Positions 1 to 13,626 of a stretch of 64,000 bases of DNA are shown piece by piece. Positions within the stretch are counted from its first letter, which is position 1. Every line of letters begins with the position of its first letter. The translations under genes were made by a program, and so were the position numbers. The notes under the pieces are model-generated. The model was not told where the DNA came from and made no database searches. It worked only from the letters and a program-made list of their open reading frames with translations. Origin of the DNA: Tubiluchus corallicola (Eukaryota > Priapulida > Priapulimorpha > Priapulimorphida > Tubiluchidae); the NCBI GenBank assembly GCA_030141605.1, contig JAQGDQ010000012.1, positions 1,258,359 through 1,322,358 of the forward strand, in the 5' to 3' direction.

Positions 1-2060
1 TTTTGACGTGGTAGACTTAAAATGCGTTTGTTGTGTTTTGAAAACTTTGAGAACACTGGTATCAAATTTTACTTGCTAAACAGCTATTGTAGCCTGAATA
101 AGAAATTTACTGCATTTTGGTTCTCAAAATATTGCCTTTTTAAATTGGGCTTTAACAGTAATTATCAACAGAACTACTCTATTTTTTGCTGTAGAAACAT
201 GTATCATATGAATGTTTGACTTTTTTTACGAATCATCATCGTCTGCACTGTGAGCGTATGCTCTGTCCCACGTCCGCCTTAGCAAGACTTTACGACACTG
301 TTGGAATGCAACACAGTGGCGTGATCAGGAAATTGGTTGTCAAGATTTGTGGTTTGACGCCGGAAGCCGATTGACGCCACCACGGCAGAACAGGCTGTCC
401 TCGAAATTAGCGAAACTGGCGTAGAAAGAAAGAGAAAAGCTCAAGTCCATCACTTACTCAATCCCAATCATTAGATATGTTGATAATAAAAAATCTTTCG
501 TATCATAGACCTTCCTAAGAGATTTTTTATTAATGTGTTTTTTGTATTTTAAGGATCTGTAATGTTTTAGCATATATGATTTTTATATTTTTATTTTCAA
601 TATTGACCACTTTATAAGTTTCAAACCAAACTTGAGAATCCTTAATAGAATGTAATTGGAATGTGCCGTAAAGGCGTAGTTTCATTAAAACTTATTTAAT
701 TTGAATTATATTAGTAATTTCTTGGGAGGGAAGTGTGTTAGCGTTATTTTTGTTCTCTGCAAGCTTGTACCTAACATTCAGCGACATTATTTATTTTATT
801 CTAATTTGATTTTTTTAGGAAATGTTCAGTTAGAGTGCCAAAGCATAAGATGTAAAAGCTAAACATAGTTAAGAAATTCCTAAGATCTGCCTGAGAATGT
901 GATGATCCTGCAAAGAATTTGCTGTTGTTATTTTACACCTGCTATGTATGGCACTGCCACATGTAGGACCTAGGGTCAGTGTTAAACGTTTTCTAAATTC
1001 GTACTTGTCTAAAACTAAATGTTTCTAAAACTAAATGTCTGTCTAACCCCTGCAAGACGACCCTTAATTACACATAAAAGGTGATTTGCATGTTGATTGT
1101 CCAGTGTCCATCCACCCGGATAATTACGGCCAACTAAGGAATGCTGATCTGTTAATTTCTTTGTGACAACTTTTCTACACAAGGCGAAAAACTTGAGAAA
1201 AATGCGCTTGCAAGTCTTTCGAGCCTTTTTTGTCTTATGAGTATGCATATCAGCATGAGCATCACTATGAAGTATGCATAGCTGTAACTATAGTGACATT
1301 TTTAGACTTTGGACGAGATGCAATTTCAAACCTGTTGGGTCGTCTTTCGTGCTTTATTGAGTAATACATGTATGTATACATTGTATGAGCAGAACTTTTT
1401 GCCGTTTCCCAAAAAGTACATCGGAAAAGTAGTTATAGACAGGACTGGCTAGATCTAAACCTCTGAGTCTGCCGTATTTGCAATCGTAGTTATAATTAGG
1501 TTTTGCGGATTTCAGAATAAATTAAAATTTTGTAAATAGTAAATACATGTATGAGCGCCGGCTAAAGATGTCAACATACAGATTGAATTCAGTTTATATT
1601 CGTCAGTTTGCTCCGCTATTTGTTACGTTCTTGAGGCTTATTTGCCTTCTTAACACAAAAAAGACAATGTTGATTGTGCCTGCGGTTTTTGTGTCATTTA
1701 TCTTTAATTTTTTCAAATGCACGGTTTTCTAATAAGGTTTGCATAATGGTGAAATGTTAGCAATCTCGATCTGAAAACTACACGAAATTTTAGTGCTTGC
1801 AAGACGCATTGCAGGTGATAATTATTCAGAAACCTTCGGTCAACGTCAACACTGAAGTTTTTGCGCTGAAAGTATGCCAATAATCTATTCACACTCTTCT
1901 GGTATGCGATTTAGATATATAGTTACTTAGGATGTCCTACTTTCAAAACTGTGCACCGGGGCTGATCCAGGACAAAATGCAATGTAAACATCTCGAAATG
2001 CATTGAATATCAGCTGTCACTTTATACGATTTGAGCTCCAAAACTTCGGTTCTTATGTTT

Positions 2061-2089
2061 GGGTGTGTGTGTGTGTGTGGGGGGGGGGG
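2061..2089. repeat. GT microsatellite followed by G tract
   Basis: GT repeats run directly into ten or more G residues. Confidence 0.8.
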
Positions 2090-2482
2090 CTATAGTTAAG
2101 ACGTGATGTGCATGCACATTTATTATTATTTCGAATTGGTTCAAGTTTGTTTAAGTGAGCTTCGCGCTTACAAGCATAAATTAGATTACAAACATTCGCA
2201 GCATATTTTGCACGCAACAAGTGAATAATAATTAATCATACAGTGACGACTAGGTATTTTGCTCCTGTATATAACTATATATTTTTATTGTACAGATTGA
2301 TACTGAGCTGTACTGCTCAGTTTACAGTCAAATGTTGACGTATTGCTGGGAGATGTAAACGCCGATTTGTTTTGCCAATATTTGGCGTAGGTTTAGGTTA
2401 TAAAGTTATAATGGCTATATTTAGTGAAATAACTGCGTTTAACTGAACTTTTATAATTTACTAGAATCAGGTATATTATTAT

Positions 2483-3420
2483 TTGTACACGAGAGAGTCA
2501 ACAATTCGTCAATTTTGTTTCAATTTACAAAACGTTAAAATGAAACGACGTTTACCGGGGATGATGCGTATTAAGGGGTGTGAAATTAACATGAAGAGGT
2601 CAAAAACGCATGAAAACAAAATGCTCGCCAAGTTTTTACACCATTTATATAAATCAAAAGAAAATCCCAGAAAATTAATGTTAGGAAGCGGTTTTGACGT
2701 CTATTCCAGGGTTAGACGTAATCAATCCATTTAGGTTACTTTCATTTAAAAAATGGCCGCCATACAATCTTGCTGGTCATGTAATTATATTAGCTGTTTC
2801 ACTGAAAGATTATAAAAACAAAAAGCAAATTATTTTTATCAATTCAACGTTGTTGAACCTAATAAACTACTAAATCCAAAAAAGACTAAAACAGTCCAAT
2901 AAACACTGTGTCCCCGATACATATTCTGACAGAATGGTGAAAAATTGTTTATATTGCCTAAAAGTTATGAAATTTTCCACGATGTTAGAAAACCTATCAA
3001 GGAAATTTATTTTGGGTATGGGTCAATCGAAAATTCTCCAATATGGCCGGCATTTTCGTTGTTGATAGCGCATAAATATGACCATATTTTAAATGTCAAA
3101 ACCGATAAGATGATGGTATTGGTGCTTAGATGTAGTTATTCAAGGTCAAAAAGTCCACTTCTGATATTTAAAAGCATCTATGTGACACCACCTATTTAGG
3201 ATTTCAAGATGTTTTCCAAAATGGCTCCAGCCTTTTGTGAAATATATTAGCTATAGTGCATAATCTGCTGAAGTATCTGCATCGTAAATAATACGATGAT
3301 TTTAGTATCTAGATATAGGTTTTAATGACCAAAAATTTTTGGTAGTATCCAATGTCGCCATTTTCAACATGGCTGAAAAGATGGCTTTCGCTAGATCATA
3401 AAATCATAATCATGAAAAAG
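2483..3420. repeat. Dispersed short repeat with ATGGC motif
   Basis: Four variants of an AAAATGGC(C/T)-type motif occur at about 2751, 3039, 3218 and 3350-3370, each in similar AT-rich context with TTTAGG starts at 2731 and 3195. It looks like a decayed tandem or dispersed repeat. Short open frames here are not gene-like. Confidence 0.3.
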
Positions 3421-3424
3421 CCAT

Positions 3425-4095
3425 GGGCACTGCAACAGCATCAACTCCATCAACAGTCCTTGCTAATAATACTCATTCCGACCATGCTTGGCATTTACAG
3501 AGAAAAGAAAAAGATGGCTTGACCAACGTAACAATATCGTGCTTGCACATCACACATTCAATACAGGGTCTGTATAAAACATAACACGTAGATTAAATTT
3601 AATATCTAAGGATTCACAAATATTATACACATGAATCTACCTTATACACACGATTTTTTATACCTGTCACATTCACCTCCGCATTTGCACAGAGCTGTAC
3701 AAACAAGGCTTGCTTAGACACATTTACCCGGCCAGCAACATTTAATAAGCTGTTGACATGCTCCAGGTCTTAAATGTCCAGTGTGGCTCCCATGTCACAT
3801 GAGTGGGCCTCTTCCAGCAAATAATACTGCCCAATAGTCTCCTGTCTGATACTGTGCTCCAGTACTGCGAAAGTTTACGGGCTTTGTTGCCAGCTTTGTC
3901 GTGCAGGAGTACACAAAACGTTTAAGTACAGGCATGACTTCAGTCATCTGCTTAGCTGTAGTAGTATTTCTTAGATATATAAATGCTTCTGTTACCGCCT
4001 AGTCATTTTTTCTTCTTTGAGTAAATGCTGCAAGTCTGGCCGCTGCTAGTATTGGCATCAATTGCTCCACTTTTATGAAAATTCGTCTAGTTTAT
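3425..4095 (-). pseudogene. CXC-type mobile-element-like protein relic, copy 1
   Basis: On the minus strand, fragments in shifting frames read TEAFIYLRNTT, MPVLKRF, LLHDKAG, NKARKL, WEPHWT, ACQQLIKCC and CTALCKCGGEC. This order resembles the C-terminal part of a multicopy invertebrate protein family (TEAF, ERFVVLLYDR, SVNxAR, WTTLPEA, CTALCxCGGxC) that I know from memory as suspected mobile-element cargo. Frame shifts and stops show it is dead. The segment 3425-3912 is duplicated at 4302-4807. Confidence 0.55.
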
Positions 4096-4301
4096 CTACA
4101 GACTGCGTCTTGAAAACGCCTCAGTCCTTGGATGTACCGCGTTGAACACGGATTAGTGATGCTGACTGCTGAGTTGAATGACTTGAATCAGAATACTAAT
4201 ACTACTGCTACTTCGTATCTCAAAATTCTGAGTCTTTTTGTGTTTTTATTCTTTTAAAATTACGTAAGCATTAATCCTGTAAAAACTTAATTATGTTTGG
4301 C

Positions 4302-4807
4302 GGGCACTGCAACAGCATCAACTCTGTCAACAGTCCTTGCTAATAATACTCAATCCGACCATACTTAGCATTTACAGAGAAAAGAAAAAAGATGGCTTGG
4401 CCAACGTAACAATATCGTGCTTGCACATCACACATTCAATACAGGGTCTGTGTAAAACATAACACGTAGATTAAATTTAATATCTAAGGATTCACAAATA
4501 TTATACACATGAATTTACCTTATACACACGATTTTCTTATACCTGTCACATTCACCTCCGCATTTGCGCAGAGCTGTACAAACAAGGCTTGCTTAGTCAC
4601 ATTTACCCAGCCAGCAACATTTAATAAGCTGCTGACATGCTTCAGGTCTTAAATGTCCAGTGTGGCTACCATGTCACATGACTGGGCCTCTTCCAACAAA
4701 TAATACTTGCCCAATAGTCTCCTGTCTGATACTGTGCTCCAGCACTACGAAAGTTTACGGGCTTTGTTAACTGACGTCAGTATGCCAGCTTTGTCGTGCA
4801 GGAGTAC
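4302..4807 (-). pseudogene. CXC-type mobile-element-like protein relic, copy 2
   Basis: Direct repeat of 3425-3912, about 95% identical by eye, 0.9 kb downstream. It keeps 15 bp (around 4769-4783) absent from copy 1; these encode ILTSV, which fits the family pattern, so copy 1 probably lost them. It has in-frame stops and reads CTALRKCGGEC, with one Cys lost. It lacks the TEAF portion present beside copy 1. Confidence 0.55.
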
Positions 4808-7156
4808 TGTTCTCCTAAACGCAAGATTAGTAGCTACAAAGGAAACTGAGGAAGAAATTAATTTTGGGGAACAAAAAGCAGTGAAAGGCAGCCAAAACCT
4901 CGGCGGTCAATCAAAACTTTTATTCATTGATTAGTACCAGTGCTTCTGGGGTATAATCATTTTAAGCGATTTCCGGCATGCACGTTGGGTCATTCGTTAG
5001 CGTTTGACTTGCTATAGAACTGTGCGTTTCAAAAATTTGTGCATGGTTTCTATCCCAGATTGGTTTTCTATGCATGTTCTATCTTTGAACTTTTTTGTAA
5101 ATCTAAATGTACTGCAGCCGTATTTGATAAATTACTTGATCACCTAAATACTTGATACACAGGGACCAGCGCTTGTCAAAGGCTGACTTCCTGATTGATC
5201 AGATTAGAAGTCATTATGATAATAAAACTGAGAGGAGAGCCTCAAGAATTTAGTAAATTGAAACAGCTCTGAAAGGTCGCCTCGCCGTTTCTTTGGTTTT
5301 TAAACCGAATTTGTGTCAAGGTCTGTGTCCATCGTTTGGAAATAAATGATAAATTCACTAAAAACGTGTAACATTCCTTTCCTACACGGTGGTGAGTTTA
5401 AGCGTATAACTGTATAACAAGTAGCATTCCTCGTAGCTTTACCTAGCTGCTTAATTTGCCTACACCAGAGAAGTTCACAGTTATGATGGCTTTAAATGTT
5501 ATTAATTCCTTAAATAGTATCTTTCCTCAGGAGCCTATAATACCTTTTATGCCTTTTGCGAATTTATAAAACTCCTTTCCTCTGAAGCGCAAATGGTTAC
5601 TTTACATATTTAATGGAATTATGAGAAGAAAATGTGCTTATGCCATAGATTAAGAGTGTTTTGTTAAGTTTTTAATATAATTTAAAAGTACTTTTATCCT
5701 TTGGATATTCTAGTTTCAAATACATTATATAACTATATTTAATCAACTAGTCGTAATGCGTGATTGGTTATTAATCTGATGCCGAGGTTGTATGAATTGA
5801 AATTACGGAATTCAACACATGAAGCATCAACCCAGATAGACCTTTTCTTCCTCATAGATATTTCATTTCCTATAATCCATTTCGACAGTTTGGTAAAATA
5901 ATGCGCGGCTGTTTAAAATTTGTGTGGATTTCAAATTCCTCTATGTACACCTGTGTTATGATTTCGGCTTAGTGTGCATAAAAGCTTGTCTGTCCTTTTT
6001 AAATCTTTTTAGTAATTATTAATGTGTAGTTGCTGTGATAGCGTTAGTCGTGAGGAGCGAGTAGTTTTTTTATCCTTTTAAAATGGATTAGAGAATGATG
6101 TAGGAAATCAAATTAATGACAAAATGTATGTTGAAAAATTCGTCTACTCATTGAGATTAATATGATGCTTTTAAGATTGTATTTTGAACACAATTTTTAT
6201 TAGGCCTACATGAATAAGTTTTCTCTATATATGTGTACATGTATTTGGTTGTAAATAGTGCAGATTGAAATATCAATAGAGCATTGAACCAAGGTACTGC
6301 ATGTTAAATTCATTTACAAAATTAACACTAAAAGCAAAAGAGTCCAGAGAAAAAAATTAATCGATTACTTAACACACCACAGTTAGTTTAAATAAAAAAT
6401 TTATTTTCTTAATTCAGACAGATGCACATGACTTTTAGATATTTAACTACTGTTTTTTAACTGGTGGGAACAAATTCTTAGCGCTCAGCCAATGTAATAA
6501 TTATGTTTTTAAAATTCTGCTTTTCATCATGTTCCTTTGTCTGAGAGGAATGGCATCATTTTTGGAAATTATAATAATATCACTGAGTAAACTTGGGAAT
6601 AGCACATAATAAAAACTGCGAATAATCATCAGTCGGTGTTGAACTTTATTTTGGTGGACATTAGTTGTGATATTACATTAATGATGAGATTTAATCCATT
6701 ATTAATTTCAGCAGCATCCGTTATTAAATTTGAACGTCAATCAAATACATCGGCAAACCACTAATCAGTTAAACATAGGGTTTTCTTAATAAATAATGCT
6801 ATGACCTAAATAGCTTTCTCGACTTGAGCGGAATGTGGTATGGTTGTTGCTTATTGCAACTCTGTCGGCTTCTGCTTTGTGTTAAAGGGTACCTCAAAGT
6901 TGTATATTAAAGCTGGGCCTGAAACATCATGCGTTGCAGCCTGAAATAGATTAAATTAGAAATTAGAATGCACTTATAGATTGTAGACTTACAGTAAGTC
7001 ACAATAGATTTGAAAAATTACTAACCTATTCAAAGTTACTATAGCCATGCAAGTATAGGTTCTTTTAAAAGTGCAGGGAATTAAAATAGAAACGGCAAGA
7101 TTAATCTTTAACATTACGCGTGATGAGACTCGGTGTTTTGCTACTAATTTTGCAAT

Positions 7157-7271
7157 GATTTATTATTACTATTCTTACTGTTGTTATAGTCGTCGTTGCT
7201 GTTGTTGTCGTCGTCATGGTCATCGCTGCTGCTGCTGTTGCTGCTGCTCCTGGTGTTGTTATTATTATTAA
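7157..7271. repeat. Imperfect trinucleotide tract
   Basis: TTA, GTT, CGT and GCT triplets follow one another. The Cys-rich and Thr/Ala-rich open frames that cross it are artefacts of the repeat. Confidence 0.75.
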
Positions 7272-8432
7272 TCGGTAACCTGACATGCTTGTTAACTAAG
7301 CACGTACTAATGGATCTGACATTGTGCTTGCGACTATGAAAGCGGAAAATTTTTCACGTACTAGCCTCACTGCAATGTCTGTTAATTGTCACTCCTCTGC
7401 ACATTGTAGACAGTTTAGATCCTTCCAGCAATCATTTGTTAAATTGTTTTTAATTGGTGGTTGTTATTTGGCATTGACAGTGACAAGCAAACAGCTATAC
7501 TGCATGGCATTCCAGTAGTTGTACACAACCAAGTTACTAGAAAATGGATATTTTCAGAGTTTTAGTTAGACTGTAGAGCCTTAAGGCACCAATTTATTTT
7601 TGCTAAATATTCTTGAAATTGTCGCATATCACTAAATTAGAACAATAACCTAAGCATTGGCTCTATATTAGCTGTTTCGTAATAATAAGTCTATATAGTG
7701 AATAAGATTATTTTTTGTTAATTTCCATTATAAAAGTGAAGATAAATGTATTTATTTACGTTTCTGGATGTGTTCGCTGCAGGCCGGTCAAACAGCTGTT
7801 TTAACTTATATAACCTATATAAGTTTGACCAATGATAATTCACTTGGTTGCTAATTTTCGTTTTCGTTTGTAATAACAATGATGATTTGTACCAAGCTTA
7901 ATAATTTTATAAATGTAATTTCTTTGCTACTGTAATTTTATAAATGTTACAGTAACAAAGACGTGCAATTTTAGTAAGAATTTTAGCAGTAATCAAAAAG
8001 GAGTTTAATATTGTTGAAATAATTCTCGGAATATTTTTGATTCGGTTCATTCTTCTCGTTTTGTGATTTTTTTTGCTCGTGACTTTGTTCATGATATAAA
8101 ATTTGTAAGTTCCACAATATAAAATAATTTCCATAATTCTCTGGTTCGTGGGAAAGGTTTGCCATCGATTCGTATAAATAATAAAATCGTGTAGTACGAC
8201 AAGATTGCTGTTTATGGCCATCGAAAGTATCTGCACCCTGTTGAGGCTACTCCACTCATTGGGGGGCCGTTTCGTGTATGTTTTAATTGCTTGATTTCAC
8301 ACATCTATTGAAAATGGAAAAAGATGTGTCTAATGAATGAGTTTATCTATGCCTCGTGTTACGGTTTTATCTATGTCGGACGTTTGCTAGTTACGTTAAT
8401 TTACATTGATTTATATGATCAGTTGATCACCG

Positions 8433-8449
8433 CCCCCCCCCCCCCCCCC
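8433..8449. repeat. Poly-C tract
   Basis: A run of 17 C residues, prone to length error. Confidence 0.8.
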
Positions 8450-10114
8450 GTAACTGGTTGCATGTTGTGATTGAAGTCCCCTGTGTGTTATAAACATGTT
8501 GCGCCCGGCATTGCTGAAATTGCTGAGGTAGAGTTGATGAGTTAATGATTGAGTAACTAGTTTTTGTGATTCTGGTTACGCTAGAAATGTTTAATTTGAT
8601 ATCCTCAGCTCCCAACTCAGCACTCATTGCTGTGCCGATATCACCATTTGTTTGTAAGGGGCGATTGGAATGTTTACAAGTTTTCTAACTAGTGTAATTA
8701 CATGCTTTTCATCCAACTGTAGTTGACTGGTGATATGAATGTTAGCCTGGTAAAGTGTGATACCTTCTTATTCATATGTAGAGCCACTGTTGTAGTTATG
8801 TGCGTAGATTTTCCAAGGTTGTCCAACAAATTTTGATCTGATTATTTATTAATCTTATAAACGTGAACATTTATTTAAATACATTGTTATTAGCCAAGGA
8901 ATGTCTGGAACAAGCCTATTTTACACAGTTCAGTAAGGTCTATGTCGGTGTATAGTTTTACGCATTAGTCAGCGGGTGGCTTTCTGGAGAACTAATAGTG
9001 CAAAAGAAACTTGTCCTAGCAGGAATGTTGTGCATCATTTATAAATCTTAAGGTGCAGTCTACTTTTCCTGTCCATGAACATTGAAGGTTTGGTTACGTA
9101 ATCGTAGCGCTTTTAAGAGCTTGGTCATTGAATGGTCAATGGTGTCTTTCAGGGTGTTGGTGGTTGGTAATGCTTTAATGTTGGCAGATTCCTGTAGTTA
9201 GTAGTCAGTGTGGTCAGGCAGGCTTGGCAACATGCCGCTCTATTGTTGACCAGTGAGTGGTCGATACATATTGGCTGTCAGCAGCCTCTCAGTCTATTGT
9301 CTGCAGCTGTTGAAGAATTCACTCAGCCCAAAGACAATAAGCACAAGTGGCAGACATTGGCCTTCGTCCATTAGAGTTGAGAAAGCTATTTTTATGCGGG
9401 ATTTAATGACCGTGTGCATGTAGATTCTTACCATCGTGAGCGACAAAGAAAGTTCGCTGTTAAGAATATTTGACTGTTAAAAAGGTACTGCGCGCCATGT
9501 GGAGTGTGGTCAGGGAAAGTGACCAGCTGGTAGTTTTGTTAAACTCTGTTTAGGTGTACGGTATAACTTGGAAAGATGAAGTAACTAAAGTAAATTGTTA
9601 TTGATTCTGAAAATTATAACAAAATCAAGACTTCGTCATTTTACCTGTGTGCATTGTGCAGGAGAATTTCTAATTTGCCCAGCTAAAGTAAAACACCCAC
9701 TCCTTGCAACACTGCTGCTTTGTCAGGCGCCGTTCTTCCGTTTATTCATAATTTGTCGAAAAGCGTCTCTTTGAACTTTCTCCGATGAACTGTAGTGTGT
9801 TTTTACGTGTTGAGTCTTCTTAACTCTTTGCCTTACGCTCTGCTCACTTCGCTGTGGTCGTTACCGCATTACCTGTACCATTGGGTCTTTGTCCTTTGTA
9901 CATTTTTGTTTAAAGCTCAGCCGCAGGAATGCCATAATATCCCCCCAATTGAAATAGCCCTAATTCCAGGCAGGAATATTGAACAAATTGTAGAACAATG
10001 TGCTGCAGTGTAGAGATAATGCCTATCCTCACGGCCATTGTCTCCGATTATACAGGCTTTACTTGAGCTCAGCTAGCTGTGGAATGTGGCGCTGATCACT
10101 ATTCTCAGCAAAGT

Positions 10115-10128
10115 GGGGGGGGGGGGGG
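10115..10128. repeat. Poly-G tract
   Basis: A run of 14 G residues. Confidence 0.8.
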
Positions 10129-10313
10129 TAATCCCAAATCAAATTACATGGCTGTTCAAAATTTTTTTGTGAGAAAACTTAAAATTCGGCTTTTGGTATA
10201 ACTTTCTCATTATTCGCGGACACCATAAATTTTATTTTTAGTACTGTTATTTAATATTTACATTTATTCCTGTCACCTTTTCAAATGATTTTACTGTTGT
10301 TGCTATCCGGCAC

Positions 10314-10481
10314 GTACTGAGGCGACGTAGCTTATAACGAAGTAAAAATTAAAGGATTACGACAATATTATTATTCTACCATTTAGAATAGTAAATTTTA
10401 CTATTGCAAATGGTAGAATTGTAAATGGTAATGTAAAATTCACATTACCATTAAAAGCGTGAAGCTACGTGCCTCACGTAG
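10314..10481. mobile_element. Foldback element with internal hairpins
   Basis: Outer inverted repeats at 10314-10333 and 10462-10481 match at about 17 of 20 positions. Inside are two more perfect or near-perfect hairpins, at 10373-10418 and 10424-10452. No coding capacity. It resembles a small foldback or MITE. Confidence 0.5.
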
Positions 10482-12090
10482 TAAATAGTATTAGGATTTG
10501 CATATGAAAATAGTAAAGCTTAATAACTAACAAATTCGTTTTTAATATCTGTCATCATGTAGTTGCAAACTAAATTCAGACATTTGATAACGATATTTCA
10601 TAGAGCATCGAAATATTGTGGAAAATTAAAATTAAAAAACATTTCACAGTTCACTTCACGTCTTAAGCAGTCTGTCTTTTTTGTTAGCAAAGCACTTGAG
10701 ATGCTAACATGTCTATAAATATAATGTCTTAAAAAATATAAATATCTTTATAATTTAATAAATATAGTTGTAAAGGTCTTAAAATTTCAGACTCGCGTGC
10801 CCACTCAGTTCCCTTGAAGTGTCTTGAGACATCTAACGCTACATAATTTTACTAGCTGAACGGACGGATAAGGAGCAAATGTTGAATTCCATCGTTTCTT
10901 ATTCCCAACATTCTGGCAGAATTCTTTTTGCTTGGCATGCTGCCCACACATCTGCTGCTGCGTTTTCTTGGCTTTGTAATAATTATTTTCGTGCCTTTTC
11001 TGGGTGCTGCGCGCTACATTCCATTCCGAAACGCTCTGCATCTTGCTACACTGTTATTATACGCGGCCTCTGGGCTATTTAACTGGGCGATTGAATCATC
11101 ATTCAAAAGGGGAGCGATAGGAGTCATGGAACGGAGTTTATAATTTTAGACATGAGCTTCATTTGCAGTTTATTTCAGGCGTCGTCTGAGAATCGGGCAA
11201 AGAGCATAAACCGCCATTTCTGAAGCTAATGCAAAAAATATTTTCTGTCTAACAGTTAAACAAGAAATGTATTATTAGTTCTTTATTTGACAGCTGTTAT
11301 TTTATACTTGGCCATTTAAAGCAAAACCGGATCCAATCTTAAAAGTCAAAACAATCTACTGTTTAAAATATTGAAAAGGTATACTATTTTTTCAAAAATG
11401 ACTTACGTGAAAGAATTATTACCACACAAACACAATTTCGCGTTCGCTGTTTACATGCATTTCGCCATTCGCTAGTTAGACGGGCACTAGCGCCTGCATT
11501 TCGGAAAGATGTGTTTGTTTCTGACGAACTACGCACGTTCGACAACTCATGCCTGAGCACAGCGGTAAATTTGAAATTTGAATTTTTATCTTAAAACATG
11601 CCTAGTTTTAGTAGAACACACTGAATATCTTACGTAGTACTGTTCTTCAATTTTCGCTTTCGCAGATACGTGCAACATGCTGTTAGAATATTTTGCTGTT
11701 GAAAATTATGTTAGTTTGTGATGTCTTCAATAGTTGGGCTCGCCCGCCTTTCTAATCTGTTATTTAATTATCAGAAACGCTTTTGCAGTATTAATCGTGT
11801 TAAAATGTATACTTTTTATTGGACTTAAAAATGATGTAGTATATGAAGAATCATTCTGTCTTTCTTTAAATGTTTTGCAGTAAGAGTTGCCTGCGTTTTA
11901 GTTAATTAGACGTACTGACAGCAGGTCACTGCAATGTCAGTTTAAAAACGTCTTAATAACTAGTAAACTAGTGGCTATTGCACAGATTCTTTCATCTTAT
12001 TAGTGCTTGGTGGTGTTGCTGATGCGTTGGTCAGAATCACAGCCAAGCTAGGTTCTCTTGTGAAGCTTATCACACTTCTGCGTAAAGCGG

Positions 12091-12260
12091 CGTTTACCAA
12101 ACATGCGTTACGCGTTATTGCGTGAAAATCACTTTATATTGTTTTTAATGAACCACTTTTATCAGACCTGCGTTATTGCGTTATTTTTCGGTTGCTATTC
12201 CTATTGATTTTTTATGCGTAGCTGAATAGGCAATAACGCATTCCGGATGTCTGGTAAACG
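12091..12260. mobile_element. MITE-like element with CGTTTACCA inverted ends
   Basis: The left end CGTTTACCAAACATGCGTTA is inverted at the right end (12229-12260), with about 26 of 32 bases matching. An internal GCGTTATTGCG copy occurs at 12170. About 170 bp, no open frame. Confidence 0.5.
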
Positions 12261-13626
12261 TCTCTTGAGAGGGCCTGAAGTCAGGGGGCAGTGTGGTGTA
12301 CGTTGAAAGTTTACTTGAGTAGTTGCGAGAACAGTATTCTGAAATCAGTGGCCAGTAACATACATTGAAAGCTCACCGAAATAGTCATGTGAATCCACTA
12401 CTATTGTTATGCACAGTCATGTGATGACATTTGATGCCCTAAAGTATATTGCCCGGGCTGTACAGCATCTGCTTTACATGGAGAATAGAATTCTACGAGC
12501 TACGCGTGTACCAGTACATGTTGCCTTATTTCAAATTGAGATTCATTGTAGTACGTTACATTAGCAAGTCTTGTGCTTACAACCAAAAAATGCGGGTAAT
12601 TATAATACAAGAATAAGCAAATGCTGGTATTCTGCGAAACTGCCGTAGGGGTGCGCTTCTTGTGCTAAACTAGTAAGGTACTCTAGGATGTAGGTGTGAT
12701 GTGACCCTATAAAGCCCCGTATTACTGTGACAAGAAAAAGAGAAAAAAGCAATCATACACTGAAATTCTAAAGCATTTTTTACTTTACTATTTTTTGAAG
12801 GATGAGGGAATAAATTGATCTGTTTTGTAACAGTAAAATAAAAAAAAACGGTCAATCCGTCTGGAAAGTTTTTTCATCGTTCGCAAAAAATGTTAAAATG
12901 GTTTAGTAATAAGTGCGATAAACGCCTTCTGTGATTAGTAAAATCATTTTAAGTGATAACTGTAAAATAAACCAGTTATGCTCAGTGACTTAAAAAATTG
13001 TTAAAAGAAAGGACAAGCCAGTCTTTCCTTTGACAAATTTTTTTAGGAGCTCATTGCCGCTAGATTGTGGTCCTTCAGTTTTAAACAAAAATCAAAGATA
13101 CAATATAAGAGCAGATTATGCAACACATATATTTAAAAAATTGGAGAAGTTAAGAGCTTTGGCATTTAAAATATGTTACATACACAAATCTATTTATAAA
13201 TGCCGAGCGTGCGTTTAAAATCTGTGGTTGTATAATGAATTAATATTAGCAGATAACTGCGGCGTAATTCTCAGTAGTTTTCTAAGAGTTCCGTCATTGC
13301 CGAAATTGTTGTGTCAGTTAGCAGTTTTTTTTACAACCTTTTTTGTTGCAATAAAATTTTCTATAATTATTTCTGATTAAAGTTCAGTTTGTTTTCTCTC
13401 TTGCAGATTGAATGTAATTTTGCTTATACCCAGCAAAATATATGTATACACTTGCATACACTTCCTGCTTAAGTATTTACAATGGTGAAAAATTTGCGCA
13501 AACAAGCTAATAACACTGTAATCTCACCAGAAACTTAGTCTGAATGAAATATTTACTAGTCTTCAGTGATAACGATGAATGAGTTATTTTTATATTTTTA
13601 TTACATTTTCTTTGTATGTTTTACAG

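Larger units (their letters stand above)
1..13626 (+). other. Long non-coding stretch, probably 5' intron of KIBRA
   Basis: No exon is recognisable, and I searched by eye for the first WW domain (GWEE, YYIDH, WIDPR) without success. The first KIBRA exon in the window starts in mid-codon, so this stretch should be intron at least 13.6 kb long. It holds small repeats, two foldback elements and a duplicated pseudogene relic, listed separately. Confidence 0.6.

Noticed and set aside
3425-4807. The two relics as a functional zinc-binding gene
   Set aside because: Stops and frame shifts interrupt both copies at several places.
7071-7286. Cys-rich and Thr/Ala-rich small proteins
   Set aside because: They are produced by the imperfect triplet repeat, with no splice context or family.
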